Made by a program: the position numbers and the translations under genes. The notes under the pieces are model-generated. The model was given only the letters and a program-made list of their open reading frames with translations, ran no database searches and was not told the origin of the DNA. From Brienomyrus brachyistius (taxonomy: Eukaryota > Chordata > Actinopteri > Osteoglossiformes > Mormyridae), in assembly GCF_023856365.1 (NCBI RefSeq), contig NC_064556.1, positions 1,502,001-1,566,000 on the forward strand: a stretch of DNA of 64,000 bases. Reading direction: 5' to 3'. Shown in pieces: positions 43,801-52,007 of the stretch (position 1 is its first letter; every line of letters begins with the position of its first letter).

Positions 43801-46800
43801 CGACAGCTAGTCAGGCAGTAATAGACTAACATCGTTTTAAATTTACAATGAAACTGTATAAATATATTACTTATTTCCCCTCTTGGATTAATAACCCGGC
43901 TGGATTTTTTTGTAACCCAGATTTTATATTGACTGAAGGTAGTGATGTCATTAAAATACAGGTTTTCCGTGACCATCCTTTGACACTCAGAAGTTCTTTT
44001 CAGTTCTGGATACTGGAGGAAGTATTTCTGTAAATACTGGGTGTGGTACGTGACTCTGCGGGTTCGGACTCTGTGCCCTTGGTGAAGGTCGCTGGTTCAG
44101 ATCTCCTGGCCGGCAGTGATGTCATCGCTGGACCCTTGACCAAGACCCTTAATGCCAATGGCTGTAGGAGTGCTGGATGCTGGCAGATCCTGTGCTGTGA
44201 CCCCAAACTTCCTCTCACCTGCGTGTGTCTGTGTGTCTCATGGAGAGCAAGCTGGGATTGGCAAAAAGACAGTTCCTCCATGGGGATGGAAAATGTTTTG
44301 TTTAAACAAATTTTGATAGAAAGAAAGAAAGAAAGAAACAAACAAACAAACAAACAAACTTGGGGGAGGCATAAAGAGAATTTCCCCACAGGGGTCAGTA
44401 AAGTATCAATTATTATCTTTGACTATAGATGTGCAATAAATGGGCTGCATGCTGGTGCAGTGGTGAGCACTGTTGCCTCAAACACCTCTGAGACCTGTGT
44501 TCAAATCTGAGACTTGGGTTCCATGTGTGTGGAGTCTGCATGTTCTCCGCGTGGGGTTTCCCCCCACAGTCCGGATACCTGCTGAGGCTGATTGAAGTTA
44601 CCAAATTGCCTGTAGGTATGAGTGTCTGAGTGTGCTGTGTAATGGGTTGGTGGCCCATCCTGGGTTGTTGTTTTAGGTTTATAATGGAATAATATAGATT
44701 TGCTATAATTCTTTCAGTCACTATAGACTGTGCCTCTTATGCTGAAAAAATGTTTGTTTGGTTGTCTTGTATCACTACAATCACTGATGTGTAGGATATG
44801 CACTATATGGACAAAAGTATTAGGACACGACTCTTAATCACTGAATTCAGGTGTTTCATTCAGACCCATCACCATAGGTGTATAAAATCAAGCACCCAGC
44901 CATGCAGTCAGGTTTACAAATGTTTGTGAAAGAACCGGTCATTGTGAAGAGCTCAGGGAATTGTGCTGTCATAGGATGCCACCTTTGCAATAAGTTAGTT
45001 TGTGAAATTTCAGCCCTGCTAGATATTCCACTGTCAACTGTAAGTGGTATTTTTGCAAACTGGAAATGTTCAGGAACAGCAGAAACTCAGTCAGGTGGAG
45101 TGGTGTAAAGCACGCTGCCACTGAACTCTGGAGCAGTGGAAATTTGTTCTGTGGAGTGGCGAATCACACTTCTCTCTCTAGCAGTTCATAGGATGAGTCT
45201 GGGTTTGGCAGTTGCAGGAGAACGTTACCTGCCTGACTGCAATTGTGCCAACTGTAAAGTTTGGTGGAGGAGGGATGATGGTATGGGGTAGTTTTACAGG
45301 GGTTGAGCTTGGCCTCTTAATGCTTCAGCACACCAAGACATTTTGGACAAATCTATGCTTCAGACATTATGGGAACAGTTTGGGGAAGGCCCTTTTCTGA
45401 TCCAGCGTGACTCTGTCCCATTGCACAAAGCAAGGTCTATAAAGAACCCCATCAAACACCATTGGGATGAACTAGAATGCAGATCGAGAGCCAGGCCTTC
45501 ACATCCAGTGCCTGACCTCATAAACGCTCTTCTGGATGAATGGGCAGAAATCCCAAAGACCAAATCTACTCCCCAGATGAGTGGTAGCTGCTATAGCTGC
45601 AAAGTGGGGACCAACCCCATATTGATGCCTATGGATTTATAATGGGATGTCATAAAAGTTACTGTAGGTGTAATGACCAGGTGTCTCAATACCTTTGTCC
45701 CTATGGTGTATACTGGTCTGTGTGTATAATTACACGGCTCCCTTTTCAGGCTGAACAGCTGTAATCTCACAGAGGAATGCTGTGAGGTGCTGGCTTCAGC
45801 TCTCAGATCAAACTCCTCACACCTGAGAGAGCTGGACCTGAGTGACAATGACCTGCAGGATTCAGGAGTGAAGCTGCTCTCTGTTGAACTGGGCAATTCA
45901 GACTGTAAACTGGAGATACTGAGGTCAGTATTACTGGGTATTCCACACTGTTAACTAAAGATACTGAGGTCAGTATTACTGGGTATTCTACACTGTAAAC
46001 TGAAGATACTGAGGTCAATATTACTGGGTATTCCACACTATAAACTGAAGATACTAATGTCAGTATTACTGGGTATTCCACACTGTAAACTGGACATACT
46101 GAGGTCAGTATTACTGGGTATTCCACACTGTAAACTGGACATACTGAGGTCAGTATTACTGGGTATTCCACACTGTTAAATAAAGATACTGAGGTCAGTA
46201 TTACTGGGCATTCTACACTGTAAACTGAAGATACTAAGGTCAATATTACTGGGTATTCCACACTGTAAACTGAAGATACTGAGGTCAGTATTACTGGGTA
46301 TTCCACACTGGAAACTGGACATACTGAGGTCAGTATTACTGGGTATTCCACAATGTAAACTGAAGATACTGAGGTCGGTATTACTGAGTATTCCACACTG
46401 TAAACTGGACATGCTAAGGTCAGTATTACTGAGTATTCCACACTGTAAACTGGACATGCTGAGGTCAGTATTACTGGGTATTCCACACTGTAAACTGAAG
46501 ATACTGAGGTCAGTCCTGTCTAATACTCCACATAATGGCTCAATCAGTAAATCAGCCAATTCTAAATGCAAGCTATGTACGCATGGCCTGAAACAGCCTG
46601 GCTGCTATGAGAGATGAATCTCTCCTGTAATCAGCTCTCACTGGACTGTACAGATCTGAGTGGACCACAGCGTTTAAAATGTTCATGTGCGAAGGTCTCA
46701 AACAGAATTCCTGTAAGTTGTGTTGCATCCATATATTTTGTTCTAGTTTACTTTTAACTTCATTATTTGTTCATTTTTTAAATAAAACAAGTTGTGCATT

Positions 46801-49800
46801 AGCTAGGCTAAAATGAAAACTAGCGCAGGCTGACAGGCCTGCATTAACTGCTGGGGATGTTCACATCTCCTCCTTTCAGAGTTACTAGTCAGTTTGAGGA
46901 CACCTGGCAGAAAGAAGGCTGTCGACTGCAGGAACAGAGGCACACGGGACACCAGGGTGCTGAATATTACCCCCGAATGGAAGCTTTTTATCAGGAACAG
47001 GGAGAACAGGGATGGAGGAAAAAGGGGAGGTGCTAAAGGCCTGTTTGATCTGGGGGGGTCCAGGCCAGGCTTTGGGCACAGCAGCACAGGTCAGCCACAA
47101 AAGTTTGTCTGAAATTTTGTGATTTCCTTTCTGCAGGCTGTCAGGCTGTAGAGTCACAGAAGAAGGCTGTTCTTCCCTGGTTTCAGCTCTGAGGTCAAAT
47201 CCCTCACACCTGAGAGAGCTGGAGCTGAGCTACAATCACCCAGGAGACTCAGGAGTGAAGCAGCTCTCTGCTGTACTGGAGGATCCCAGCTGTAAACTGG
47301 AGAAGCTGAAGTGAGTAGAGAGTGGACATTTTATGTCAGTCCAAGTCAAGTTTCTTTGTATATTACATGTTCATACACCAAGGTCATTCAAAGTGCTTTA
47401 CAGAAAATATAAGAAATAAAGTGCATAAAATAAAAGCATAGGAATAAATATGAAAATAAAAAATAAGGAGTATGAAACATTTAATAACAGATATTATAAG
47501 TGACCAAGTGCCAGTCTCATCAGTTACGATGACATAGTCGACCACGGAGCTGCAGCCTGGGTGTTCTGGTGCCCTTATAAACACCATCAGTTACCATGAC
47601 ATAGTCGACCACGGAGCGGCGGCCTGGGTGCTCTGGTGCCCTTATAAACACCATCAGTTACCATGACGTAGTCGACCACGGAGCTGCAGACTGGGTGCTC
47701 TGGTGCCCTTATAAACACCATCAGTTACCATGACGTAGTCGACCACGGAGCTGCAGACTGGGTGCTCTGGTGCCCTTATAAACACCATCAGTTACCATGA
47801 CGTAGTCGACCACGGAGCTGCAGACTGGGTGCTCTGGTGCCCTTATAAACACCATCAGTTACCATGACGTAGTTGACCACGGAGCTGCGGCCTGGGTGCT
47901 CTGGTGCCCTTATAAACACCATCAGTTACCATGACGTAGTCGACCACGGAGCTGCAGACTGGGTGCTCTGGTGCCCTTATAAACACCATCAGTTACCATG
48001 ACGTAGTCGACCACGGAGCTGCAGACTGGGTGCTCTGGTGCCCTTATAAACACCATCAGTTACCATGACGTAGTCGACCACGGAGCTGCAGACTGGGTGC
48101 TCTGGTGCCCTTATAAACACCATCAGTTACCATGACATAGTTGACCACGGAGCTGCGGCCTGGGTGCTCTGGTGCCCTTATAAACACCATCAGTTACCAT
48201 GACGTAGTCGACCACGGAGCCGCGGCCTGGGTGCTCTGGTGCCCTTATAAACACCATCAGTTACCATGACGTAGTCGACCACGGAGCCGCGGCCTGGGTG
48301 CTCTGGTGCCCTTATAAACACCATCAGTTACCATGACGTAGTCGACCACGGAGCCGCGGCCTGGGTGCTCTGGTGCCCTTATAAACACCATCAGTTACCA
48401 TGACGTAGTCGACCACGGAGCCGCGGCCTGGGTGCTCTGGTGCCCTTATAAACACCATCAGTTACCATGACGTAGTCGACCACGGAGCCGCGGCCTGGGT
48501 GCTCTGGTGCCCTTATAAACACCATCAGTTACGATGACGTAGTCGACCACAGCGCTGTGGCCTGGGTGCTCTGGTGCCCTTATAAACACCATCAGTTACA
48601 ATGACATAGTCAACCATGGAGCGGCCGCCTGGGTGGTCTAGTGCCCTTATAAACACCCTTATGCTGAACACGGTGTTTGTTATGGACAGACTGTGGTTCA
48701 CATAGGAGTCCAATAACAGAGCAGTGCTCTGGTTCAAATCAGCCAGACCGTTCCTCCCAGTCACACCCCTTCCAGTTACAGGTTTCACTGCCGCTACCCA
48801 AGTGAGCATTAAAGTCCCCCAGCAGAACATTGGAGTCCCCAGAGGGGGCGCCTTCCAGTACCCCATCCAAGGTCTCCAAGAAGAGCCCACTGATCTAACA
48901 CCATACTGTCATGGATAACCTCCCTCAATAGTTACCAACTGATCTAATACCATACTGTCATGGATGGTACCATGGGGGCAGGATGTGGCTCCGTGGGCTA
49001 AGCCTGTGTGCCTGTAATCAGAAGGTTACCCGTTCAAACCCAGCCTCAGCCTGTGGGCCCTTGAGTAAGGGTCCTTAACCCCCAGCTCCCTGGGCGCCGC
49101 TACGGGTGGCAGCCCTTCGCAAAAAACAACTTACTCTGAAAAGAGCAAGTTGAGGGAGGCGTAAAGACAATTTCCTTACAGGGATCAATAAAGTATCGAT
49201 TATTATTATAATCTCCCTCAAGCGTTACCCCCTGATCTAACACCATACTGTCATAGATAAGCTTCCTCAAACGTCACCCACTGATCTAACACCATTCTGT
49301 CATGGATAATCTCCCTCAAGAGTTACCCATTGATCTAATACCATACTCTCATGGATAACCTCCATGGTTTTTGGTTTGTTTTGTCTTAAATCATCATCTG
49401 CAAACTTTTCCCTTTGTCCAATAGAGGGCAGTGTTAAACTGTAGATCAGCACACGCAACCGTGACCGACTGTGGTACTTTTTCTGCTGTGGAAATAAGCT
49501 TCATTTTTTCCAACTTTTTCAGAAAAAGTGGAAAAACATTTACTATTGAATCTCTTGTGTCATGCTGTGATGGCTCACTTTAATGTAATGTACAGAGCAC
49601 CAATGCAAGAAGTGGTTTTATAAGTGTTTCATTTTCCTAAGGGTGGACCGGTGTGATCTCACAGAGAAATGCTGTGAGGTGCTGGCTTCAGCTCTCAGAT
49701 CAAACTCCTCACCCCTGAGAGAGCTGGACCTGAGTGACAATGATCTGCAGGATTCAGGAGTGAAGCTGCTCTCTGCTGGACTGGGGGATTCACACTGTAA

Positions 49801-52007
49801 ACTGGAGATACTGAGGTAAGTATTACTGGGTATTCCACACTGTAAATTGAATATTCCACACTTTTAACTAATTATTGAAAGGAGTCGCTTTGTATGAAAG
49901 TAGTCACATTTGCTTAAAAGTAGTACTTGTATTACTGAGGTGATCTTATTTATCTGAGAATTCTTGCCTGCCACTCTGCAGCCTGTCAGGCTGTAGAGTC
50001 ACAGAAGGCGGCTGTTCTACCCTGGCTTCAGCTCTGAGGTCAAACCCCTCACACCTGAGAGAGCTGGACCTGAGCTACAATCACCCAGGAGACTCAGGAG
50101 TGAAGCTGCTCTCTGCTGTACTGGAGGATCCCAGCTGTAAACTGGAGAAGCTGAAGTGAGTACAGAGTGTGTGTCTGACACGTCATAGATACTTATGCAT
50201 GTATGTGAAGAAGAGGCACCAATAAATAAATGGATACAGCAGTACTATGTCATTCTGCTTCTCCTGTAGTGTGGACCACGGTGGAGAGTGCAGGACCAGA
50301 CCAGGCTTACAGAAATGTAAGTGTGTTTGCAGGTTTTTATTAATAATACCATTAATACTATTTTATGAATGTATTCACACAGTTGTTGTTTTTTGCACTG
50401 TATGTAGATGGATTTCCGTGTTTGTGTTTCGCTGAGCTTCTGTGTGTCATTTTAGACCAGTGGCCTGTACTACGAAGTGGGGTTACTGGCTTATTGGAGT
50501 AACTTGTCGGAAAGAACTTCATATTCGTTCACTTACATTTTGCCCAGACTACCTTAAATCCAACAAGTTACCCGGATGAGTCAATAACCCCCCTTCGTAG
50601 TACAGGTCCCAGGGGTCACCAACATGGTGTGCGCGGGTAGAAAGTAGTTTCAGGTCCAGAAAGTAAAAATCCAAACCAGAATTTTGTTTCAACCAGCCAG
50701 TTGAGTATAAGGAGTCGCAGAGTATGCAACTGGTTGGTTGAAACAAAATCCTGGTCTGGATTTTTACTTTCTGGACATGAAATGTCCGCCTCTGCCTGCG
50801 GACACCAGGATGCCCCTAAGGACCACATGAGTCGCCCGCTGACCTGTTCTAAAAATAGCACAACTCAGCAGTGAGTAGCATCTTAAATTTAATATCCTGT
50901 TGCTATTCTTCTTTAATCATATTTGCATCTACACAGATTTGAAAATGACAATATCTAATAAAAAAACATTTAAAACATGTTTATTATACATGACGTTTCG
51001 ATATGTATAGGAGGGTTGGTGACCCCAGTTTTAGACAACATCCAAAGGAGAAAGACAACACAGACATCACCAAAAACAGAATTAAGTCATTTATCTGTTT
51101 TTTAATAAACTGTTGGGTTAGGGTTTATAGATGACTGGTTTATTAAAAATAGTATTCTGGGAACTTCTGTACAAACAGGTAGCTGCTCATATGGTCTTTG
51201 TGTGAGAGTATAACAGGGTAAAACACATTCTAAGATAGTACTCCACCCTTCACATTTGTCCTTTTTACACATGCGCTGAGAGTACGCGTTTTCTTTTTAA
51301 GCTCCGTTAGTATTGTCCTAAAATGGCTCCCGTAGTCTCCCCCTAACTGACGGTGATACCAGACTCACTCCTCAGTCTGCGGTTAACGCTGCTGTGAGGA
51401 GGTTTGGGTTCAAACTTTTGAAGAAAGTTCATGTATTAAAGACACTACTTTTAATCTTGGGTGTCCTGCAGACTCCTGCCAGCTGACACTGGACCCCAAC
51501 ACAGCACACAGACTCCTGTGTCTGTCAGAGGGGAACAGGAAGGCAACACGGGGGGGAGAAGACCACCCATATCCTGATCATCCAGAGAGATTTGACGGCT
51601 GGCCCCAAGTTCTGTGCAGAGAGAGTCTGACTGGCCGCTGTTACTGGGAGGCTGAGTGGGGTGGAGCTGGAGCCTGGATAGGAGTGACTTATAAAGGGAT
51701 CGGGAGGAAAGGAGGGAGGGGCTGTCGGCTTGGAGCCAATGACAAGTCATGGATTCTGCACTGTGAAACTCACAATTACTCTGTCCGGCATAAGAATAAA
51801 CGGACTCTCATACCCATAGAGCCCTCAGGCTCCTGCAGAGTAGGAGTGTATCTGGACTGGGGGGCTGGTGCTCTGTCCTTCTACAGAGTCTCCTCTGATG
51901 GACTGACCCTCCTGCACAGGGTCACCTCCTCATTCACTGAGCCCCTCTGTCCAGGGATTTATTTTTATTATACAAACTCTTCAGTGTCGCTGTGCATGCT
52001 GGAATAG
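31808..52007 (+). CDS. NLR gene B: NLRC3-like receptor, FISNA-NACHT-4x LRR exon-B30.2 (11 coding exons)
   Basis: Paralog of gene A. Exons: 31808-31869, 33007-33120, 40769-40832, 41016-41244, 41413-43141, 45750-45923, 47137-47310, 49642-49815, 49982-50155, 50270-50316, 51472-52007. Their sum is 3477 bases, giving 1158 residues, with phase kept at every junction. Walker A GVAGIGKT is at residues 254-261 and Walker B has D329. LRR exons cover 733-964 in the order a-b-a-b; B30.2 is 981-1158. Intron 2 is 7.6 kb because a BEL/Pao element inserted in it on the opposite strand. That element also carries LTR promoter and poly(A) signals, which could disturb expression. The model depends on my reading of splice sites; transcript data would settle it. 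Confidence 0.83.
32127..32290. other. A/T-rich repeat-like sequence in gene B intron 1
   Basis: CAAATCAAATAAAAAAAACT followed by TTATTTGCCCAAAAGGGGCT resembles a reversed SINE/LINE tail. It is not present in gene A intron 1. The family is not recognised. Confidence 0.3.
32350..32442. repeat. (TC)n/(GCTC)n microsatellite
   Basis: CTCTCTCT runs mixed with CGCTCGCTCG and CGCGCG. Confidence 0.9.
32716..32843 (-). mobile_element. LINE fragment shared with gene A
   Basis: GGATTAGGAATAAGCGTC through CATTATCTATATCG matches 17638-17725 in gene A, so it is an ancestral remnant. Confidence 0.55.
33007..33120 (+). CDS. Gene B coding exon 2
   Basis: Acceptor GCCCACAG, donor AAAG|GTAAAT, 114 bases as in gene A. 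It encodes [19 protein letters not shown]. Confidence 0.85.
33238..33698 (-). repeat. BEL/Pao 3' LTR (461 bp)
   Basis: One mismatch to the other LTR at 33331. TG...CA ends. Confidence 0.92.
33874..39615 (-). CDS. BEL/Pao Gag-Pol polyprotein frame (about 1913 codons)
   Basis: Domains by approximate residue. 50-170: charged coiled-coil. 240-420: Gag-like ([16 protein letters not shown]). 488-560: Cys/His knuckles ([28 protein letters not shown]). About 620: aspartic protease with FLDPGSS instead of the usual D(T/S)G. 915-1050: reverse transcriptase ([23 protein letters not shown]). About 1262-1400: RNase H-like ([17 protein letters not shown]). About 1548: integrase zinc motif ([10 protein letters not shown]). 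1620-1733: integrase core with the DDE set ([21 protein letters not shown]). About 1815-1892: DUF5641-like tail ([10 protein letters not shown]). No stop interrupts it. The frame opens right after a TGA with no good ATG, so translation probably enters from the upstream small frame. Confidence 0.93.
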   Translation of the reverse strand: MKKNSWIIKKNWFEPKHALMNDFFWKCENWMKDVMERTERAEENERVRTDKSVYSKSSAKRSKRSSSQCTSVTSAYAMKIRAEIERASLKARAAAVMEKLAIEEEEAEHEAEQKRKEAGIRAKKEMHLIQTAIAESDAKLKVLQRYEDMQENISICESDIFEGKKEMKGALLTSSKHAAPKLNHSKLDSDDHFPAATKRVSDDANKECSGEVVLDSLCKAISQQASVTEYLVKNHKAALLPDLTIKTFKGDPLEYKSFIRSIEHGIESRTDDDRDRLQFLLQYTSGQPHDLVKSCVHMPPSSGYAKAKQMLKDFFGDDYSLAEAYIKEALDWQTIKAEDGAALQSFSLFLTGCSNTMIDICYMEDLDNTANIKALANKLPYKLKESWRKFACDLQERTKKRVKFKDFVDFVNKQVKYLLHPLYGNIKETNLNTKDSVRQKSKPRHEETHKTKRVFTTSIASSTENKCKENEEVITSRTKAVSVDVNSRPCFYCNGEQHGFTTCKGFKSKPHKEKLEFLKRKGLCFACLKHGHMSSSCRDKTKCQECSRLHPTLLHITFKDSKGDAAKESQDQPSVTNALVQMAEICGVTGAGKEDCFLSIVPVLVKARKGTKMVITYAFLDPGSSATFATESLINKLNMKGRHTSISLRTMGSESVVNTHIVTGLEISSLEGNQFIELSEVFSQKAIPVTMDNIPRQEDVISWPYLKDVKLPTVEADVGLLIGANVPKAMEPLQVVSSVDNGPYAVRTVLGWTVNGPLRGGNDGLKIDRMATVTTNRISVARLEELWHQQFKLDFPDAGQNENIEMSKEDHQFISMVSLSTQLKDGHYTICLPLRSELLCMPNNRSVAEQRALNLRKRFSKDAEYHAEYVAFMEDIVRKGYAVKIANAECEMIEGRTWYLPHHGVRHPVKQKLRVVFDCAASFGGTSLNQQLLQGPDLTSSLLGVLTRFRQETIAVMADVEAMFYQVGVKDDDTNLLRFLWWPQGNYQKELVEFKMLVHIFGATSSPSVATFALQKCAADFEDEFGQEAAKTVKRNFYVDDCLKSTADEDTAVTLCTNLRNMLAKGGFRLTKWSSNSRKLLNSIPVDEKAEGFQDLDLNMDNLPVERALGIQWCAETDQFKFKINLKDRPHTRRGLLSFVSSIFDPLGFIAPVVLPAKKILQDLCRQKYSWDESLPNDVIKDWTKWASDLSRLEDFGINRCIKAKQFGTLIFAQLHHFADASEDAYGTTSYLVLRSSTGMTQSTLMMAKARVAPLKSPSIPRMELTAASVAVKMDKLLKKELELELQDSIYWTDSTVVLKYLNSESARFKTFVANRVTTILEHSQASQWRYINTNLNPADHVSRGQTVEAFLRNDSWLSGPSFLLCTEDQWPKNPDPGMINVDDPEVKRVVLSHVVQTQKPKGALDQLMMYYSSWSKLKRAIAWFLKFKNMLKELMARKTELSISSWERIDQFKKTYKGTHLTCEDLTKAEKEIVKYAQRQRFGEDLDMLKARQRVKKSSSLHKLNPVLHDGVMRVGGRLSRSSLPTDSKQQAILPKDSYITSLVLRHIHDVTAHAGRNHMLAQLRQTFWIPGANGVIRRILSKCITCKKLHGTVGKQLMADLPKCRVLPDDPPFTKVGIDYFGPFGVKRGRGHVKRYGVIFTCLAIRAVHLEVASSLDTDACLNAIRRFLARRGQVKELYSDNGTNFRAADSEMKKLISGWNTSVIEKHLQQKGIQWHFSPPTGSHHGGPWERMIRSVRKILNVTIKEQLVDEEGLHTVLCEAEAIINSRPITKASSDVNDLEALTPNHLLLLKVKPELPPGVFSKDDQYANRRWRQVQYLADIFWKRWCREYLTQLQERQRWSTPQRNFCVGDVVLIVDDTSPRNSWPLGRIIETFPDQKGLVRQVKVKTRTNELLRPVTKLCLLQESEDN
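39575..39859 (-). CDS. Small upstream frame of the BEL/Pao element (N-terminal Gag region)
   Basis: An ATG at 39859 starts a 94-codon Glu/Lys/Gln-rich, probably coiled-coil frame that overlaps the start of the long Gag-Pol frame by about 40 bases. The two frames differ by one base, and the overlap contains a run of eight A residues on the coding strand (about 39590). Either a programmed frameshift joins them, or the run has lost or gained one base in this copy or assembly. Confidence 0.7.
   Translation of the reverse strand: MEQQEEKRTVKITEKAMEERKSRQIQARKSKLAQLTSMMRQIEELMTDDANADVVKNKLRVEFSGLQQQFTDLNYILQRFMSEEEFLDNQKKLV
40138..40598 (-). repeat. BEL/Pao 5' LTR (461 bp)
   Basis: Pairs with 33238-33698. 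It is followed by the GCCTC target duplication at 40599-40603. Confidence 0.92.
40769..40832 (+). CDS. Gene B coding exon 3
   Basis: Acceptor ATTGACAG, donor GAAG|GTTTGC (weaker than gene A's GTATGC). 64 bases, encoding [18 protein letters not shown]. Confidence 0.75.
41016..41244 (+). CDS. Gene B coding exon 4: N-terminal helical domain
   Basis: 229 bases, acceptor ATTTAG, donor AAGA|GTAAGA. It encodes [18 protein letters not shown]... and [20 protein letters not shown]. Confidence 0.85.
41413..43141 (+). CDS. Gene B coding exon 5: FISNA + NACHT + winged-helix region
   Basis: 1729 bases, acceptor ATTTCAG, donor CT|GTAAGT. Walker A is at 41703-41726, Walker B Asp at 41928, then [13 protein letters not shown] and [16 protein letters not shown]. 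The frame is also open a little upstream of the acceptor, but gene A and the phase support 41413 as the exon start. Confidence 0.92.
43405..43650 (-). mobile_element. tRNA-derived SINE in gene B intron 5 (ancestral)
   Basis: Orthologous to 21960-22215. Confidence 0.6.
44043..44292 (+). mobile_element. tRNA-derived SINE in gene B intron 5 (ancestral)
   Basis: Orthologous to 22612-22856 in gene A. A (GAAA)n(CAAA)n microsatellite follows at 44320-44360. Confidence 0.6.
44443..44668 (+). mobile_element. 3'-truncated SINE (DANA/Mermaid-like)
   Basis: The head GCATGCTGGTGCAGTGGTGA and body CATGTTCTCC...CCCCACAGTCC are present. The copy ends at GGCCCATCCTGGGTTGTTG without the GGATGG tail. Confidence 0.65.
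44801..45710 (+). mobile_element. Tc1/mariner transposon relic with broken transposase
   Basis: The termini are inverted copies: left CACTATATGGACAAAAGTAT, and right, reverse-complemented, TACACCATAGGGACAAAGGTAT. The interior carries Tc1-type transposase pieces in shifting frames: [20 protein letters not shown] (45214-45285), then [15 protein letters not shown] and [18 protein letters not shown] (45370-45510). The frames are broken, so it is inactive. Located in gene B intron 5; absent in gene A. Confidence 0.8.
45750..45923 (+). CDS. Gene B coding exon 6: LRR exon, type a (first)
   Basis: 174 bases, acceptor CTTTTCAG, donor CTGAG|GTCAGT. It encodes [37 protein letters not shown], and CKLEILR at the end. 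Confidence 0.9.
45900..46520 (+). repeat. 45-bp minisatellite copying the LRR exon end and its splice donor (about 14 copies)
   Basis: Same unit as in gene A (24464-25245). The first copy is the true exon end; about 13 more follow, most with CTGAGGTCAGTATTAC. Two copies have TGTTAA(C/A)TAAAG instead of TGTAAACTGAAG, so the exon frame meets a stop in the first intronic copy. The minus strand stays open through the whole array. Confidence 0.9.
46521..47136 (+). other. Remainder of gene B intron 6
   Basis: No exon or mobile element could be supported between the minisatellite and the next LRR exon. Confidence 0.4.
47137..47310 (+). CDS. Gene B coding exon 7: LRR exon, type b (first)
   Basis: 174 bases, acceptor TTCTGCAG, donor CTGAA|GTGAGT. 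It encodes [37 protein letters not shown] and ends CKLEKLK. Confidence 0.9.
47505..48660. repeat. 67-bp VNTR in gene B intron 7 (about 17 copies)
   Basis: Unit: CACCATCAGTTACCATGACG + TAGTCGACCACGGAGCTGCA + GACTGGGTGCTCTGGTGCCC + TTATAAA. Units differ in a short segment (CTGCAGACT, CCGCGGCCT or GCGGCGGCCT) and form runs of the same variant (for example 48195-48520), a sign of local array growth. Each unit has a GTCGAC site and a TTATAAA box. Absent from gene A. Confidence 0.92.
48890..49370. repeat. About 57-bp tandem repeat split by a SINE
   Basis: Copies of CTGATCTAACACCATACTGT + CATGGATAACCTCCCTCAA + GAGTTACCCA lie at 48890-48969 and 49205-49370. A SINE separates the two blocks. Confidence 0.75.
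48970..49204 (+). mobile_element. tRNA-derived SINE inserted in the 57-bp repeat
   Basis: tRNA-like head with CGTGGGCTAAGCCTGTGTGC and B-box CCCGTTCAAACCC, then GTGGGCCCTTGAGTAAGG. The tail is CAGGGATCAATAAAGTATCG followed by (ATT)n. Confidence 0.75.
49642..49815 (+). CDS. Gene B coding exon 8: LRR exon, type a (second)
   Basis: 174 bases, acceptor CCTAAG (weaker than the CAG used elsewhere), donor CTGAG|GTAAGT. It encodes [37 protein letters not shown] and ends CKLEILR. Only a partial copy of the donor minisatellite follows (to about 49865). Confidence 0.87.
49982..50155 (+). CDS. Gene B coding exon 9: LRR exon, type b (second)
   Basis: 174 bases, acceptor CTCTGCAG, donor CTGAA|GTGAGT. It encodes [37 protein letters not shown] and ends CKLEKLK. 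Confidence 0.9.
50270..50316 (+). CDS. Gene B coding exon 10: 47-bp linker
   Basis: Identical in sequence to gene A exon 8 ([15 protein letters not shown]). Acceptor TCCTGTAG, donor AAAT|GTAAGT. Confidence 0.85.
50459..50616. mobile_element. MITE with GGCCTGTACTACGAAG termini in gene B intron 10
   Basis: Left GGCCTGTACTACGAAGTGGG; right end, reverse-complemented, ACCTGTACTACGAAGGGGGG. The interior contains CCAGACTACCTTAAATCCAA, as in the MITE at 10004-10148. Confidence 0.7.
50640..50786. mobile_element. Hairpin MITE in gene B intron 10
   Basis: Left half GGTCCAGAAAGTAAAAATCC...TTTTGTTTCAACCAGCCAGT is mirrored by the right half, ACTGGTTGGTTGAAACAAAA...GGATTTTTACTTTCTGGAC. Almost the entire element is an inverted repeat. 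Confidence 0.75.
51472..52007 (+). CDS. Gene B coding exon 11: PRY-SPRY (B30.2) and stop
   Basis: Acceptor TCCTGCAG; TAG at 52005-52007. It encodes [59 protein letters not shown] and ends VSLCMLE. Two residues longer than gene A. Confidence 0.9.

Noticed and set aside
45803..46486. 227-codon minus-strand frame ([15 protein letters not shown] repeated)
   Set aside because: Reverse reading of the donor minisatellite inside an intron.
47505..48660. CRISPR-like or palindromic regulatory array
   Set aside because: Units abut head to tail without spacers; this is an ordinary VNTR.
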